38,372 nt of DNA from Keguizhuia sedimenti (GCA_030715135.1 JAUYVH010000019.1:1-38372), one strand, 5' to 3'. Shown: positions 26,221 through 34,944, numbered from the stretch's first letter. Made by a program: numbers and translations. Notes: generated by a model from the sequence alone, not told the origin.

Positions 26221-26243
26221 AATCCCCGCTGTGCGGGGATTTT
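26221..26243 (+). terminator. Rho-independent terminator
   Basis: AATCCCCGC and GCGGGGATT form a 9-bp perfect stem with a 3-base loop, followed by TT-rich sequence. It lies 43 bases after the stop of the 48-residue gene. Confidence 0.8.
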
Positions 26244-26324
26244 CATTTGTGCGGGAACTCGACGCAAAATGAATATCTAATGAGCTTCGCAGGAAGCATT
26301 CTGTGATTTCCCCAGAAGTAATTC

Positions 26325-26356
26325 GCCCGGACCTTAAAAAGGCTCTGGGCTTTTTT
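26325..26356 (+). terminator. Second terminator-like hairpin
   Basis: GCCC...CCTT pairs with AAGG...GGGC around a short A-rich loop, with a small internal mismatch, and is followed directly by TTTTTTAT (to 26356). It could be a backup for the terminator 80 bases upstream or end an unseen short transcript. Confidence 0.6.
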
Positions 26357-26526
26357 ATGGGATTTCGATTCATGTTATCGCGTAAAGGATTCGCGGGAAT
26401 AAAGGAATAAAATTTTTCCTGCAAAAAATCCTTATTTGATTTTGCTGGCTGTTTCCTGAAGCGTTTCAGCAATACCGCATGACTTCAATAATTCGTTTTC
26501 CGCATACAGTTTGCACAAGGAAATGG

Positions 26527-26642
26527 ACTTGCAAGTTGGCCTCATATCAGTCAATTCATTCACGTTCACTTGATTGACTTTTCTCAAGTCGCCGGAAAAC
26601 ATGTATATCAATATAAATTATATGTATATCAATATAAATTTA
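26527..26642 (+). promoter_or_regulatory. Control region of the usp gene at 26665, with 21-bp tandem repeats
   Basis: ATGTATATCAATATAAATT occurs at 26601-26619 and again at 26622-26640, a 21-base period or about two helical turns. This puts two identical AT-rich sites on the same face of the DNA just upstream of the gene. A perfect palindrome, ACTTGCAAGT, lies at 26527-26536. A weak FNR-like site TTGAC-TTTT-CTCAA (8 of 10 consensus positions) lies at 26574-26587, within longer arms ACTTGA/TCAAGT. The repeats could carry the -10 region or bind an activator. Confidence 0.5.
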
Positions 26643-26664
26643 TTCATGTCGACTAGGAGGCCTC

Positions 26665-27102
26665 ATGTTCCAGAAAATTCTTGTTCCAACTGACGGCTCT
26701 GAACTGTCCGAAAAGGCAATACGCACCGCAATCGAAATTGCCTCTCAGGCGAAGGGGTCAATTGTCGGATTGTGCGTCTCCCAGCCATATCCATACTCTC
26801 CCTTATCCGAAGGGGCCGTAGCAGGCGATGCAGCAGGGTTCGAGAACCGGTCGATGGAGATCGCGAAGGAACATGTCGATCGAATAAAAGAGGCGGCGCG
26901 CAACGCAAACATACCTTGTGAAACGGTCGTCACAAAGTCATTCGATCCCTACAAGGACATCATTGAAACAGCAAAAAAAATGAATTGCGACTCTATCTGC
27001 ATGGCGTCGCATGGACGCAGAGGATTGAACAAACTGCTGCTGGGCAGTGAAACACAAAGAGTGCTGGCGCATGCGGATATACCGGTTCTTGTTTGCCGCT
27101 GA
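26665..27102 (+). CDS. Universal stress protein (single UspA domain)
   Basis: The 145-residue protein starts MFQKILVPTDGSELSEKAIRTAIEIA, with the conserved ATP-contacting Asp of the first strand. It ends CDSICMASHGRRGLNKLLLGSETQRVLAHADIPVLVCR, which has the G2xG9xGS(E) ATP-binding motif. AGGAGG lies just before the ATG, so translation should be strong. It is the third kind of usp gene in the region. The tandem repeats and a weak FNR-like site upstream suggest specific regulation. Confidence 0.95.
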   Translation: MFQKILVPTDGSELSEKAIRTAIEIASQAKGSIVGLCVSQPYPYSPLSEGAVAGDAAGFENRSMEIAKEHVDRIKEAARNANIPCETVVTKSFDPYKDIIETAKKMNCDSICMASHGRRGLNKLLLGSETQRVLAHADIPVLVCR

Positions 27103-27120
27103 AGATATTCGCCGCAAGAC

Positions 27121-27145
27121 TGCGCAACCCGGAAAGGATTGCGCA
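27121..27145 (+). terminator. Hairpin downstream of usp
   Basis: TGCGCAA (27121-27127) pairs with TTGCGCA (27139-27145), starting 18 bases after the stop. The following bases are only moderately T-rich, so the terminator call is tentative. Confidence 0.4.
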
Positions 27146-27297
27146 AACCTTATATTGACGATTCCCTATTGCTTCCGTTATCGCGCTATAACTGCTAATA
27201 CAGCCGTCCAAGGCATCTAAAGCATATATACCTGCGCGCCTGATTTCCGCTTATGCATCGGCCGCCATGCCATCCTGCGCATGCCGGCCGAATCCAT

Positions 27298-29040
27298 TTA
27301 TGGCCCGGTATAGGTGGAGCTGCTGTCCTGCCCCGTTCTTGATTTCCACTGTGCGAACGTGACCAGCTCCCCATTGAAATTGGCGAAGCGGCTGTTTGAG
27401 CTGCTATAGGAGTTATTGCCATAACTGCCGAACTGTGCGACAGCTGCAGAACCGAGATCACTGCTTACCCGGTACATTTCTTCACCCGCCCCGGACGTGA
27501 AGGTATTACCCGAAACGGAATTGTTCCGGACTCCGCCGCTTCGGCTCTCGGCCATTTGAATATGTGCCTGAGTGCTTCCATCAAAGCGGTTTCCCGAAAC
27601 ATTGATATTGGCGCTGTTGAACAACATGATGCCGTTGTGGTTTCCAGCGAAAGTATTGTTGGATACCGTCACGGTATTCGCGTCATCCAGCTGCACGCCC
27701 CAGGAAAGCCGTTTATCCGGACTTGTGTTCCTGATCGTATTGCCTTCGATACGCGTATTCAGCGCTTGCTGATTCTCGGACGAAGCGTAGATTCCGCCGC
27801 AATCCGTCAACACCTGGCATGATCCTTCAATCGTATTGCGCGACACTGTGGAGTTCTCGAATACACGAATCCCGATGTAGCCGGAATTTCTTACCGTGTT
27901 GTCGGCCACCGTTGCTCCTGGCGACAAAGTCAGTGTGACCGCGCCGTTAGAATTGGTCGGCATTCCCAGAACGCCCGTCGAGTCAAACGTGGAATTGCGG
28001 ATCGACTCATTGCCGCCGCCCCACCGGACGTAAATTGCATTGTGCCGCGTGTTGCGAATCGCGATTCCATCGACATTCAAGCCGGAACCGCCTGTATTGA
28101 AAATTCCGTTTTCGGAGGAATTGACGATTTCGGTATTGGCGACTCGCAGGTTCCTTGCTCCTTGGGCACCGATACCGTTCGATGCACCGTAAATACGCAC
28201 GCCCTCAACAGAGATGCCGCTCGAATTGGTCGCGTCGATGGCGGCCATGTCCGGCGAGGCCCATGTGCGTCCTTCCGGCGATTGCCCATCGGGGGTCCAT
28301 ACATAAAGTTTGCCTGCATTGACTACCCACTCGTCGGCTTCGTCAAGCATCCACAACTTTCCCTCTACATAAAACTTGACCGGTTGAGTGGCTGCGAGAT
28401 CGTAGTAGGCCGAATTGCCTGTTGAAGTAAAGCTGATCGTATTGCCTGAATAGCCGGTGATGCGACGCGCCTCGATCGACCAGTCATGCTGGCGAAAAAC
28501 GAGCGTTGCGCCGTTCAGATCGCCGTTCGGCATTGCATAGCCAAGGCTGTTGGCACTTGTGCTTGAAGAGGTAGCCCATGTCTGAGATTTGCTTGGCCAA
28601 TGCGCCTTGGCCATAGGTCTTCCGTCGACGATGACCTGTGCAGCATCAAATGCGACCGGTGCTACCCAGACATTGCCCTGATGGCGCGTCCAACCAGTAA
28701 TCTCCTGACCTGGCGTAATGACTGCCTTGCCGCACGTTCCATTTGTCTTGACCGACACATTGCTTTTCCCGGCCAGGTCCAGAGTTCCGCGGTAAACGCG
28801 TCCGCATTCCAGTGCGACGGTGCTGCCATTTGCCACGTTGCTTGGCAAAGCCAGTACGGGCTGCGAAGAATCCGGCGGAGCGGTAGCCGGAGCCGGTGGA
28901 GAAGAAGGAGAACCGGCCAGGTTCTGCCCTGAACCGGAGGCGTTGCCGGCGCTGCCGGACCCCCCCCCTCCGCATCCGGCGATCAGCAAACCTATTCCTA
29001 TGCATTTGAACGTGTGAGGCAAAGTGCGTGTAATTTTCAT
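27298..29040 (-). CDS. Lipoprotein with right-handed parallel beta-helix
   Basis: The 580-residue protein has a lipoprotein signal peptide ending LLIAGC (lipid-bearing Cys23), then a Gly/Ser/Pro-rich linker to about 60. From about 280 it shows repeated short turns such as NSSENGIFNTGGSGLNVDGIAIRNTRHNAIYV and NTVTVSNNTFAGNHNGIMLFNSANINVSGNRF, the stacked-Asn pattern of right-handed beta-helix (PbH1) proteins. Many of these are polysaccharide lyases or epimerases, so it may act on a surface or host glycan, but no catalytic site could be assigned. Codons just after Cys23 contain a run of nine G (28960-28968 on this strand's complement), a possible slippage site. It has long empty flanks on its upstream side. 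Confidence 0.88.
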   Translation of the reverse strand: MKITRTLPHTFKCIGIGLLIAGCGGGGSGSAGNASGSGQNLAGSPSSPPAPATAPPDSSQPVLALPSNVANGSTVALECGRVYRGTLDLAGKSNVSVKTNGTCGKAVITPGQEITGWTRHQGNVWVAPVAFDAAQVIVDGRPMAKAHWPSKSQTWATSSSTSANSLGYAMPNGDLNGATLVFRQHDWSIEARRITGYSGNTISFTSTGNSAYYDLAATQPVKFYVEGKLWMLDEADEWVVNAGKLYVWTPDGQSPEGRTWASPDMAAIDATNSSGISVEGVRIYGASNGIGAQGARNLRVANTEIVNSSENGIFNTGGSGLNVDGIAIRNTRHNAIYVRWGGGNESIRNSTFDSTGVLGMPTNSNGAVTLTLSPGATVADNTVRNSGYIGIRVFENSTVSRNTIEGSCQVLTDCGGIYASSENQQALNTRIEGNTIRNTSPDKRLSWGVQLDDANTVTVSNNTFAGNHNGIMLFNSANINVSGNRFDGSTQAHIQMAESRSGGVRNNSVSGNTFTSGAGEEMYRVSSDLGSAAVAQFGSYGNNSYSSSNSRFANFNGELVTFAQWKSRTGQDSSSTYTGP

Positions 29041-29786
29041 TGTTGATAAGCCGAAGACTAAAAATCTGCAGCACAGTGATGATTAGAGGAAACATTTCAC
29101 CACTTCAACTTTTTGAAGCCAATGCCCGAAATGACAAGTTAATAGACTTTTATTCGCAATTTGATATAAGAAAAATCACACTAATGACAGATTGAATATT
29201 CTTCTTTTCATTGTTCTTCTCGATCTGCTGACAGAAATGCAAATACATGTGTGATAAAAAATAATTAAAAGCATGCATGATTTTGTTCGGATGCCTAAGC
29301 CTCCTGGCTAACATTTATGTGGTCGGCAATTACCGTAATCACGTATTGCGCCATGCCTTCAGCAGAACATCCTGGAAGGAGATGAATCAAGTGCATCAAG
29401 CGCATCAATTGAAATTTAGGGAATGTGATCTTGAAATCAGACGGCTTCGCGTCCCGGACACGATCACGATACCGTGCATGATGATGCATGGCCATGCACT
29501 TCTTCTGCCGATGGTCGAAGCAGGATGCTGTGGATAGCAGGAATTGCTACCGGAATGCTGTGGAAGCGCTCGGCGGCGAGATTCAGTCAGCACGCCTGAA
29601 ACGCATGGCGCTCTCGATCGCTTATTGAAGCGGGACATCCATCAGGCATCTATCGAAGATGATGCATGGATTAAAGCGTAGGCTCTGCTTGCTTCGTCGC
29701 AGATGAAACTATGACATGAAGCCGGAGGAATCAGCGCCTGACTTCGGCAAACGTCAGGCGCTGACTGACCGGTCTCGATCAAACGC
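29041..29786. other. Intergenic region without a supported gene
   Basis: About 750 bases lie between the lipoprotein gene and ompW. 29100-29280 is AT-rich and probably holds the lipoprotein promoter. An 86-residue frame at 29277-29537 has a poor ribosome binding context and an odd composition (MMMHGH), and is not accepted. The only firm structure is the hairpin at 29731-29764. Confidence 0.5.
29731..29764 (-). terminator. Strong 12-bp hairpin downstream of ompW
   Basis: TCAGCGCCTGAC (29731-29742) pairs perfectly with GTCAGGCGCTGA (29753-29764) around a 10-base loop. It lies 22 bases after the ompW stop on the minus strand. A short pyrimidine-rich run follows (ATTCCTCC). Confidence 0.7.
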
Positions 29787-30401
29787 TTAGAAGCGGTATC
29801 CGACACCTACGCCGATCAGGTAAGGGTCGATCTTGAGCTTGCTGATCTTGTCGCCGTCCAAGTACAGATCGCTGCGGATCTGGACCCTTTTGATGTCGAA
29901 GTTAAGGGACCAGTTCTTGTCCAGCTTGAAATCAACGCCGGCTTGCAAGGCCAGTCCGACGCTGTCGCTTTCAAGCGTTCCCGCCCCGCCAAGCAGTCTT
30001 TCTTTGGAAATGAGGGTGTAGTTAACGCCGGCGCCAACATACGGGCTGAAGGTCGAGCCCGGAGTAAAGTGGTATTGCAGCGTCAGGGTCGGCGGCAGAT
30101 GCTTGAAGGTACCGACGCTCGTTCCATCGAGATACACCTTGTGCTTCTGCGGTACGGTCAAGACGAGTTCCGCCGCGATATTGGGTGTAAAAAAGTACGA
30201 GATATCCAGTTCGGGAATGGTCTTGTCGCTGACATGGACACGGTCGCTTGCGCCGGTGCCGCCGACCGGATCAGAGTCGTTTGCAGTTTCGATGTGTACT
30301 GCGCGTACACGCACCTGCCACGGGCTCAGTTCTTCCGCCATTGCGACGGAGGTGGACATTCCTAATGCGATGAGGGATGCAACTGCTGCTATTTTTTTCA
30401 T
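29787..30401 (-). CDS. ompW: OmpW-family outer membrane protein
   Basis: The 204-residue protein has a cleavable signal peptide (MKKIAAVASLIALGMSTSVAMAEE, cut near AMA). Mature WQVRVRAVHIETANDSD is followed by TIPELDISYFFTPNIAAELVLTVPQKHKV, GTFKHLPPTLTLQYHF, FSPYVGAGVNYTLIS and a final strand ending YLIGVGVGYRF with C-terminal Phe. This is the eight-stranded OmpW barrel, thought to pass small hydrophobic molecules. A perfect FNR box lies 65 bases before the start, so expression is likely induced without oxygen, as known for ompW in enterobacteria. A strong hairpin ends the transcript. Confidence 0.96.
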   Translation of the reverse strand: MKKIAAVASLIALGMSTSVAMAEELSPWQVRVRAVHIETANDSDPVGGTGASDRVHVSDKTIPELDISYFFTPNIAAELVLTVPQKHKVYLDGTSVGTFKHLPPTLTLQYHFTPGSTFSPYVGAGVNYTLISKERLLGGAGTLESDSVGLALQAGVDFKLDKNWSLNFDIKRVQIRSDLYLDGDKISKLKIDPYLIGVGVGYRF

Positions 30402-30465
30402 GATTGCCTTCGTTCTTTTGTGTTGATACCGAAGACAAGTGTAGAAATCGGGGTACCCAAAAACG

Positions 30466-30479
30466 TTGATCTAGATCAA
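30466..30479 (-). promoter_or_regulatory. FNR box upstream of ompW
   Basis: TTGAT-CTAG-ATCAA is a perfect match to the FNR/Anr consensus TTGAT-N4-ATCAA. Its centre lies about 71 bases before the ompW ATG. If it sits at -41.5 as in class II promoters, the transcript would begin near 30431, leaving a leader of about 30 bases. Confidence 0.85.
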
Positions 30480-30605
30480 GTATACCCATTTCGATAGTAT
30501 GGTTAATTAAAATACCAGTTATCAGTGTTAAAAATGTCAACAATGCAGCTTAATAAAAAGCGCAACAATGAATTCTCAGTAAGCATTGGACGCAGCGTCG
30601 CATAT

Positions 30606-30647
30606 CGTGATCAATGATCCGCCAGGCCCCTTCCATTATTGATCACG
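30606..30647 (-). repeat. Perfect 10-bp inverted repeat at the 3' end of the FNT gene
   Basis: CGTGATCAAT (30606-30615) is complementary to ATTGATCACG (30638-30647), the latter being the last codons and stop of the transporter gene. The loop is 22 bases. It may stop transcription or protect the mRNA end; no U tract follows. Confidence 0.45.
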
Positions 30648-31451
30648 GTGATAAATAAGGTGGTATACCAGACCTACAAATACAGTTCCGCCGATCAGAT
30701 TGCCCGCCAATACCGGAAAAAGACTACCCATGAAATCCAGCCAGGTAAGCGCCGGAACAGCTTCGCTCACCAACCCGCCATATTGCAGCAGCATTGCCAT
30801 AGGAACCAGATACATGTTCGCCACGCTGTGCTCAAATCCCGCCGCAACAAATGCCGAAATCGGGAACACGATGGCAACCGTCTTGTCGACGACGCTTCGG
30901 CCTGCCAGCGCCATCCATACGGCGAGGCAGACTAGCGCGTTGCAGAGCACGTCTCTGAAAAATGCAGTCCAGAATGGCATTGTCAACTTTGCAGCGGCAA
31001 TATTCAGATATTCCCGTGCGATCGCTCCCTGGTTCATGTCGGGATGATGAGAAAGAAATACCAATGCGGCCAGCCCGGTCGCCCCGATGAAATTCCCGAT
31101 GCAGACTATGGCCCAGCTACGAACGAGCTCCATTGTCGAAATCTTGCGGTCAGCCCAGGCCATGACCAGCAGATTGTTGCCGGTGAATAGTTCTGCGCCG
31201 GCCACGATGACCAGAATAAGCCCGAGTGCGAATGCCACGCCTCCCAATACCTGCCTGGCAGCGAATCCCATCGTGGGATCGGACTTCACCACAACGAAAT
31301 ACAAGGCACCGAGCCCGATGAATGCTCCAGCCAGCACGGCAAGCATCAGCATTGACAGCAGAGGAAGCCTCGCCTTTGCCACACCTACCGTATCCACCTT
31401 TTCGGCGATTTCCTTCGGCGAAAACGCATCGAAGCCAAATATTTCGTTCAT
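30636..31451 (-). CDS. Formate/nitrite transporter (FNT) family channel
   Basis: The 271-residue protein has six membrane segments and typical FNT features. These are the N-terminal FDAFSPKEIAEKVDTVGVAKARLP, AGAFIGLGALYFVV in the first span, GGVAFALGLILVIVAGAELFTGNNLL (the conserved LFTGN) and NALVCLAVWMALAGRSVVDK. It also has the FEHSVANMYLVPMAML signature, whose His lines the pore, and a closing GNLIGGTVFVGLVYHLIY. FNT channels pass formate, nitrite or similar small anions; which one is carried here is not decided by the sequence. It lies 136 bases after the flavodoxin-fold gene and may be part of the same leftward transcript or have its own promoter. Confidence 0.93.
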   Translation of the reverse strand: MNEIFGFDAFSPKEIAEKVDTVGVAKARLPLLSMLMLAVLAGAFIGLGALYFVVVKSDPTMGFAARQVLGGVAFALGLILVIVAGAELFTGNNLLVMAWADRKISTMELVRSWAIVCIGNFIGATGLAALVFLSHHPDMNQGAIAREYLNIAAAKLTMPFWTAFFRDVLCNALVCLAVWMALAGRSVVDKTVAIVFPISAFVAAGFEHSVANMYLVPMAMLLQYGGLVSEAVPALTWLDFMGSLFPVLAGNLIGGTVFVGLVYHLIYHRDQ

Positions 31452-31587
31452 CCCTGATCCCTGATAGCGTTTCGTGGAAAATCACTATTGCACAATTCTT
31501 CGCTATCGCGATCCGGATCCGCGCCAATCAACCTCATACAGCATGCGAACCACTTGCATGACCACCTGCATGTATACGTACTCGCGT

Positions 31588-32175
31588 TCACTGTGCCGCT
31601 CGCCCCAGCTTTTCAAGCTTGCTCAAGTGCTTGTTTGCGGCTTCTGCATCCATATTGGCAACCATGCCGATCAGGGATTCGTCGACTGGCGCAATACCCA
31701 CGAATCCAAGAATATTGCGCTCAAGGGATTTAATACTGTGCGCTCTGAAAAACCAGCGGTATGCGGCGGCGGGCATGCCCATGGTGACCACCACTCTTGC
31801 CGATCGCCCTGTTAAACCTTTTGCACCGAACGGATTTTTTGCATTTCTTGTAAAGGCAAATCCGGGTCGCGCGACCTGTTCAAGAAACGCTTTGAGCAAT
31901 GCCGGCATGTCGCCCAGCCAAAGCGGAAAGAAGATCACGATATGTTCGGCCCACCGGACATCCTGTTGCGCGCCTTCCAGGCTTGGCGGCAAGACGCCGT
32001 GTTCCCATTCCTCCTGGCTGCGCAGGATGGGAAAATCGAGTTTGCCCACATCGATCCGGCGCAGCTCGTGACCACCGGACAAGGCACCCTGCGCATAAGC
32101 GTCTTCCAGCATATGGCAGTAATGCCGCTTGCCGGAATCGGGATGTCCTTGGATAAGCAGGATGCGTTTCTTCAT
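31588..32175 (-). CDS. Flavodoxin-fold NAD(P)H oxidoreductase (MdaB/KefF/NQO-like)
   Basis: The 195-residue protein starts MKKRILLIQGHPDSGKRHYCHMLEDAYAQGA, the FMN/FAD-binding start of the Flavodoxin_2 family (GHP...S). It continues WAEHIVIFFPLWLGDMPALLKAFLEQVARPGFAF, where FPLW..MPALLK..L.....GFA is diagnostic. GLTGRSARVVVTMGMPAAAYRWF follows. Members reduce quinones or regulate glutathione-gated K+ export. It lies 11 bases after the acyl-CoA synthetase/GNAT gene, so the two are almost certainly co-transcribed. The exact substrate is unknown. Confidence 0.9.
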   Translation of the reverse strand: MKKRILLIQGHPDSGKRHYCHMLEDAYAQGALSGGHELRRIDVGKLDFPILRSQEEWEHGVLPPSLEGAQQDVRWAEHIVIFFPLWLGDMPALLKAFLEQVARPGFAFTRNAKNPFGAKGLTGRSARVVVTMGMPAAAYRWFFRAHSIKSLERNILGFVGIAPVDESLIGMVANMDAEAANKHLSKLEKLGRAAQ

Positions 32176-32186
32176 CTCGGGAAGCT

Positions 32187-34874
32187 TCAGGATAGTTGCA
32201 TGGTGAGGTCCAGTTGCATGAGCATGATCTTCGGATCCTGGGTCGGCCGAAGTTCAAAACCGAAGGTACCTGCCAGTTCGATCATGCGCGAGTTGCTCTT
32301 GAAGGTTTCCCCCACCATGCGTTTCGTACCGCGCTCCCGGCAATACCTGACTAGCTTGTCCATAAGAATATGCCCAAGACCATGCCTTTTCAGATCGGAG
32401 CGCACGATGATTGCGAACTCTGCCGTGAAATTGTCGGGATCCGTGATCGCCCGTGCGACGCCGAGCGTTTCAGTACTCCCGTCCGCGCGGCTTCTGCATG
32501 CGATAAATGCCATCTCGCGGTCGTAGTCGATTTGAGTCAGGCGCACCAGCTGTGACGGAAGCAAGCTTCCGACACGCGTGAAGGCGCGGTCGCACACGTC
32601 GTCCGGATCCAGGGCGTCGAAAAACAGGGCATGCTCATTCACATCCTCGGGTTTTATCGGCCTGAGCATAACGGGATTTCCCTGCCAGCTTATCCACTCT
32701 TCCAGATCCGCAGGATAGGGGCGGATCGCGAGCCGGCCGATACCGTTGCCGACGATCGACCGTACGCGGATCCTTGCATCCAGCGCAATGACTCCGTTGC
32801 CGTCCGCGATCAGCGGATTGATATCCAGTTCCGTTATTTCCGGCAAATCGACGATCATGTCCGACACCTGGACCAGCGTCCGGTATATGCCTTCGGAATC
32901 GGCCGGCGCCCGGTTCCGGTATCCCGCAAGAAGTTTCGAAACGCGCGTCCTGGAAACGAGGTCCCGCGCCAGTACGGTATTCAGCGGCGGCAAGGCAATT
33001 GCATGATCGGCCGTGACTTCAACGGCGATTCCTCCCTGGCCGAACAGGATAATCGGACCGAATACCGGATCGGTCGCTACGCCGATGATCAGTTCGCGGC
33101 CCTCCGGCCTGCGCGCCATGCCTTGCACCGTGAATCCCTGAAGTCGTGCATCGGGCCTGAGTTTCGCAATCCGCTCCTTCATTCGTGTGCCGGCCGCGCG
33201 CACTGCGGTGCTCGAATCCAGGTCAAGTGCCACGCCTCCCACGTCAGATTTATGGCTGATTTCCGGTGAAAGAATTTTCAGTGCCACGGGAAAGCCGATT
33301 GCTTCCGCTGCGGGGATGGCCTCTTCCACCGATGCGACGACTCTAGTTTCAACGACAGGAATGCCGTATGCCGCAAGGACGGTCTTGGCCTCCGCTTCAG
33401 ACAGCATGTCGCGTCCCGCCGTCAGGGCGCCCCGGATGACTTCGCGTGCAGCCGATACATCATGCGAAGATGCGGCAGAAAGCGCAGCCGGCACCTGCAT
33501 CAAGAGTTGCTGGTTACGACGGTAATGCACCATCTGCATGAAACCGCGTATTGCCTTTTCCGGCGTCTCGTAACTGGGAATTGCCGCTTCGGAAAACATT
33601 TCCCGCCCGCGTGCTACCGCCGAGCCGCCAAGCCAGCATGTCAGTACATTCTTTTGCGATTTGTTTGCAAGCGGTATGAGGGCTTTTGCGATGTCGGTGC
33701 TCGGTACGATCGCAGTCGGTGCATGAATAATCAGGCTGGCGTCGACTGCCGGGTCTTCCTGCAGAATCTCCAGCGCCTCGACATAACGGTTTGCAGGGGC
33801 ATCGCCGATAATGTCCACCGGATTGCTCCTGGACCAGTTGGCGGGCAACACGGCGTCGAGCTTTTGCATCGTTTGCTCGCAGAGGGGCGCAAGCGTTCCT
33901 CCGTCCTCGATCAGGGTATCCGTGGCCATGACGCCGGGTCCGCCGCCGTTGGTCAGGATCGCCAGCCGTTCTCCGGTCAGCGGCCTTGCGCGTGCAAGCG
34001 TTTCGACTGCGTCGAACAAGTCCTCCGTGGTCAGCACGCGCAGCATTCCCGCCCGCCGGAACGCCGCATCGTAGACGCCGTCCGATCCTGCAAGCGCGCC
34101 GGTATGGGACGCCGCGGCTTTTGCTCCCTCGGGAACGCGCCCTGCCTTGATCACAATGGTCGGCTTGCTGCGTGCAGCCGCCCTTGCAGCGGACATGAAC
34201 TTCCGCGCCGACGTGATGGCTTCGACATACAACAGGATCGCATGAGTTTCGGGATCGCCCGCCAGATAATCGAGGATGTCACCGAAGTCGATATCTGCGC
34301 CGTCTCCGAGAGAAATGAACTTGGAAAAGCCGATGCCGCGTGCATTTGCCCAGTCGAGCACTCCGGTAACCATTGCGCCGGACTGGGAGACGAATGCGAT
34401 TTTTCCCGGAAGCGCATTGACATGTGCGAAGCTCGCGTTCAAGCCGATGCGAGGCGCCAGCATGCCGACACAATTTGGCCCCAGTATGCGCAGCAGATGC
34501 GGCCGTGACGCTGCAAGCATGAGGTCCCGCATCGATACACCGTTCTCGTCCCTGATGGCAGACAGTCCTGCCGTCAGTACGATCGCGGCCTTGGTGCCTC
34601 GCTCGCCCAATTCGGAAATCAGCTTCGGAACCGTCGCCACTGGCGTGCAGATCACGGCCAGCTCGGGTGCGACGGGTAGCTGCGCTATGCCGGGATACAC
34701 TTCCAGGCCAGCGAGCGTCGCATATTTGGGATTGACAGGATAAACCGCTCCGTCGAAGCCGCCGGCACAGATGTTGTTCAACACCGTCGTGCCGACGCCG
34801 TGGACCTTATTGGACGCGCCGATCACCGCGATCGATTTCGGATTGAATAAATACTGCAGATTCCTGATGCTCAT
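32187..34874 (-). CDS. ADP-forming acyl-CoA synthetase fused to a GNAT acetyltransferase (Pat/PatZ-like)
   Basis: The 895-residue protein has a CoA-binding Rossmann domain (SIAVIGASNKVHGVGTTVL, about 12-32) and succinyl-CoA-ligase-like domains with FVSQSGAMVTGVLDWA (161-176). AASHTGALAGSDGVYDAAF (255-273) contains His257, the place of the phospho-histidine in ADP-forming acetyl-CoA synthetases. An ATP-grasp domain (about 480-700, with EAKTVLAAYGIPV and LKILSPEISHKSDVGGV) and a C-terminal GNAT domain (about 735-890, with RSDLKRHGLGHILMDKLVRYCRERG) follow. Proteins of this layout acetylate lysines, for example on acetyl-CoA synthetase, and some may also form ATP from acyl-CoA. It sits in the usp operon, pointing to control of energy metabolism when oxygen is low. 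Confidence 0.93.
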   Translation of the reverse strand: MSIRNLQYLFNPKSIAVIGASNKVHGVGTTVLNNICAGGFDGAVYPVNPKYATLAGLEVYPGIAQLPVAPELAVICTPVATVPKLISELGERGTKAAIVLTAGLSAIRDENGVSMRDLMLAASRPHLLRILGPNCVGMLAPRIGLNASFAHVNALPGKIAFVSQSGAMVTGVLDWANARGIGFSKFISLGDGADIDFGDILDYLAGDPETHAILLYVEAITSARKFMSAARAAARSKPTIVIKAGRVPEGAKAAASHTGALAGSDGVYDAAFRRAGMLRVLTTEDLFDAVETLARARPLTGERLAILTNGGGPGVMATDTLIEDGGTLAPLCEQTMQKLDAVLPANWSRSNPVDIIGDAPANRYVEALEILQEDPAVDASLIIHAPTAIVPSTDIAKALIPLANKSQKNVLTCWLGGSAVARGREMFSEAAIPSYETPEKAIRGFMQMVHYRRNQQLLMQVPAALSAASSHDVSAAREVIRGALTAGRDMLSEAEAKTVLAAYGIPVVETRVVASVEEAIPAAEAIGFPVALKILSPEISHKSDVGGVALDLDSSTAVRAAGTRMKERIAKLRPDARLQGFTVQGMARRPEGRELIIGVATDPVFGPIILFGQGGIAVEVTADHAIALPPLNTVLARDLVSRTRVSKLLAGYRNRAPADSEGIYRTLVQVSDMIVDLPEITELDINPLIADGNGVIALDARIRVRSIVGNGIGRLAIRPYPADLEEWISWQGNPVMLRPIKPEDVNEHALFFDALDPDDVCDRAFTRVGSLLPSQLVRLTQIDYDREMAFIACRSRADGSTETLGVARAITDPDNFTAEFAIIVRSDLKRHGLGHILMDKLVRYCRERGTKRMVGETFKSNSRMIELAGTFGFELRPTQDPKIMLMQLDLTMQLS

Positions 34875-34944
34875 GAAAACCTCGATTGCTCCATATGGCG
34901 GAGCATCCGTTTCTTTTCTGCCGGCGGCTCAGGTATCCGGCCGA

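Noticed and set aside
29277-29537. 86-residue open frame between the lipoprotein and ompW genes
   Set aside because: Starts without a suitable ribosome binding site and has low-complexity content; nothing supports translation.
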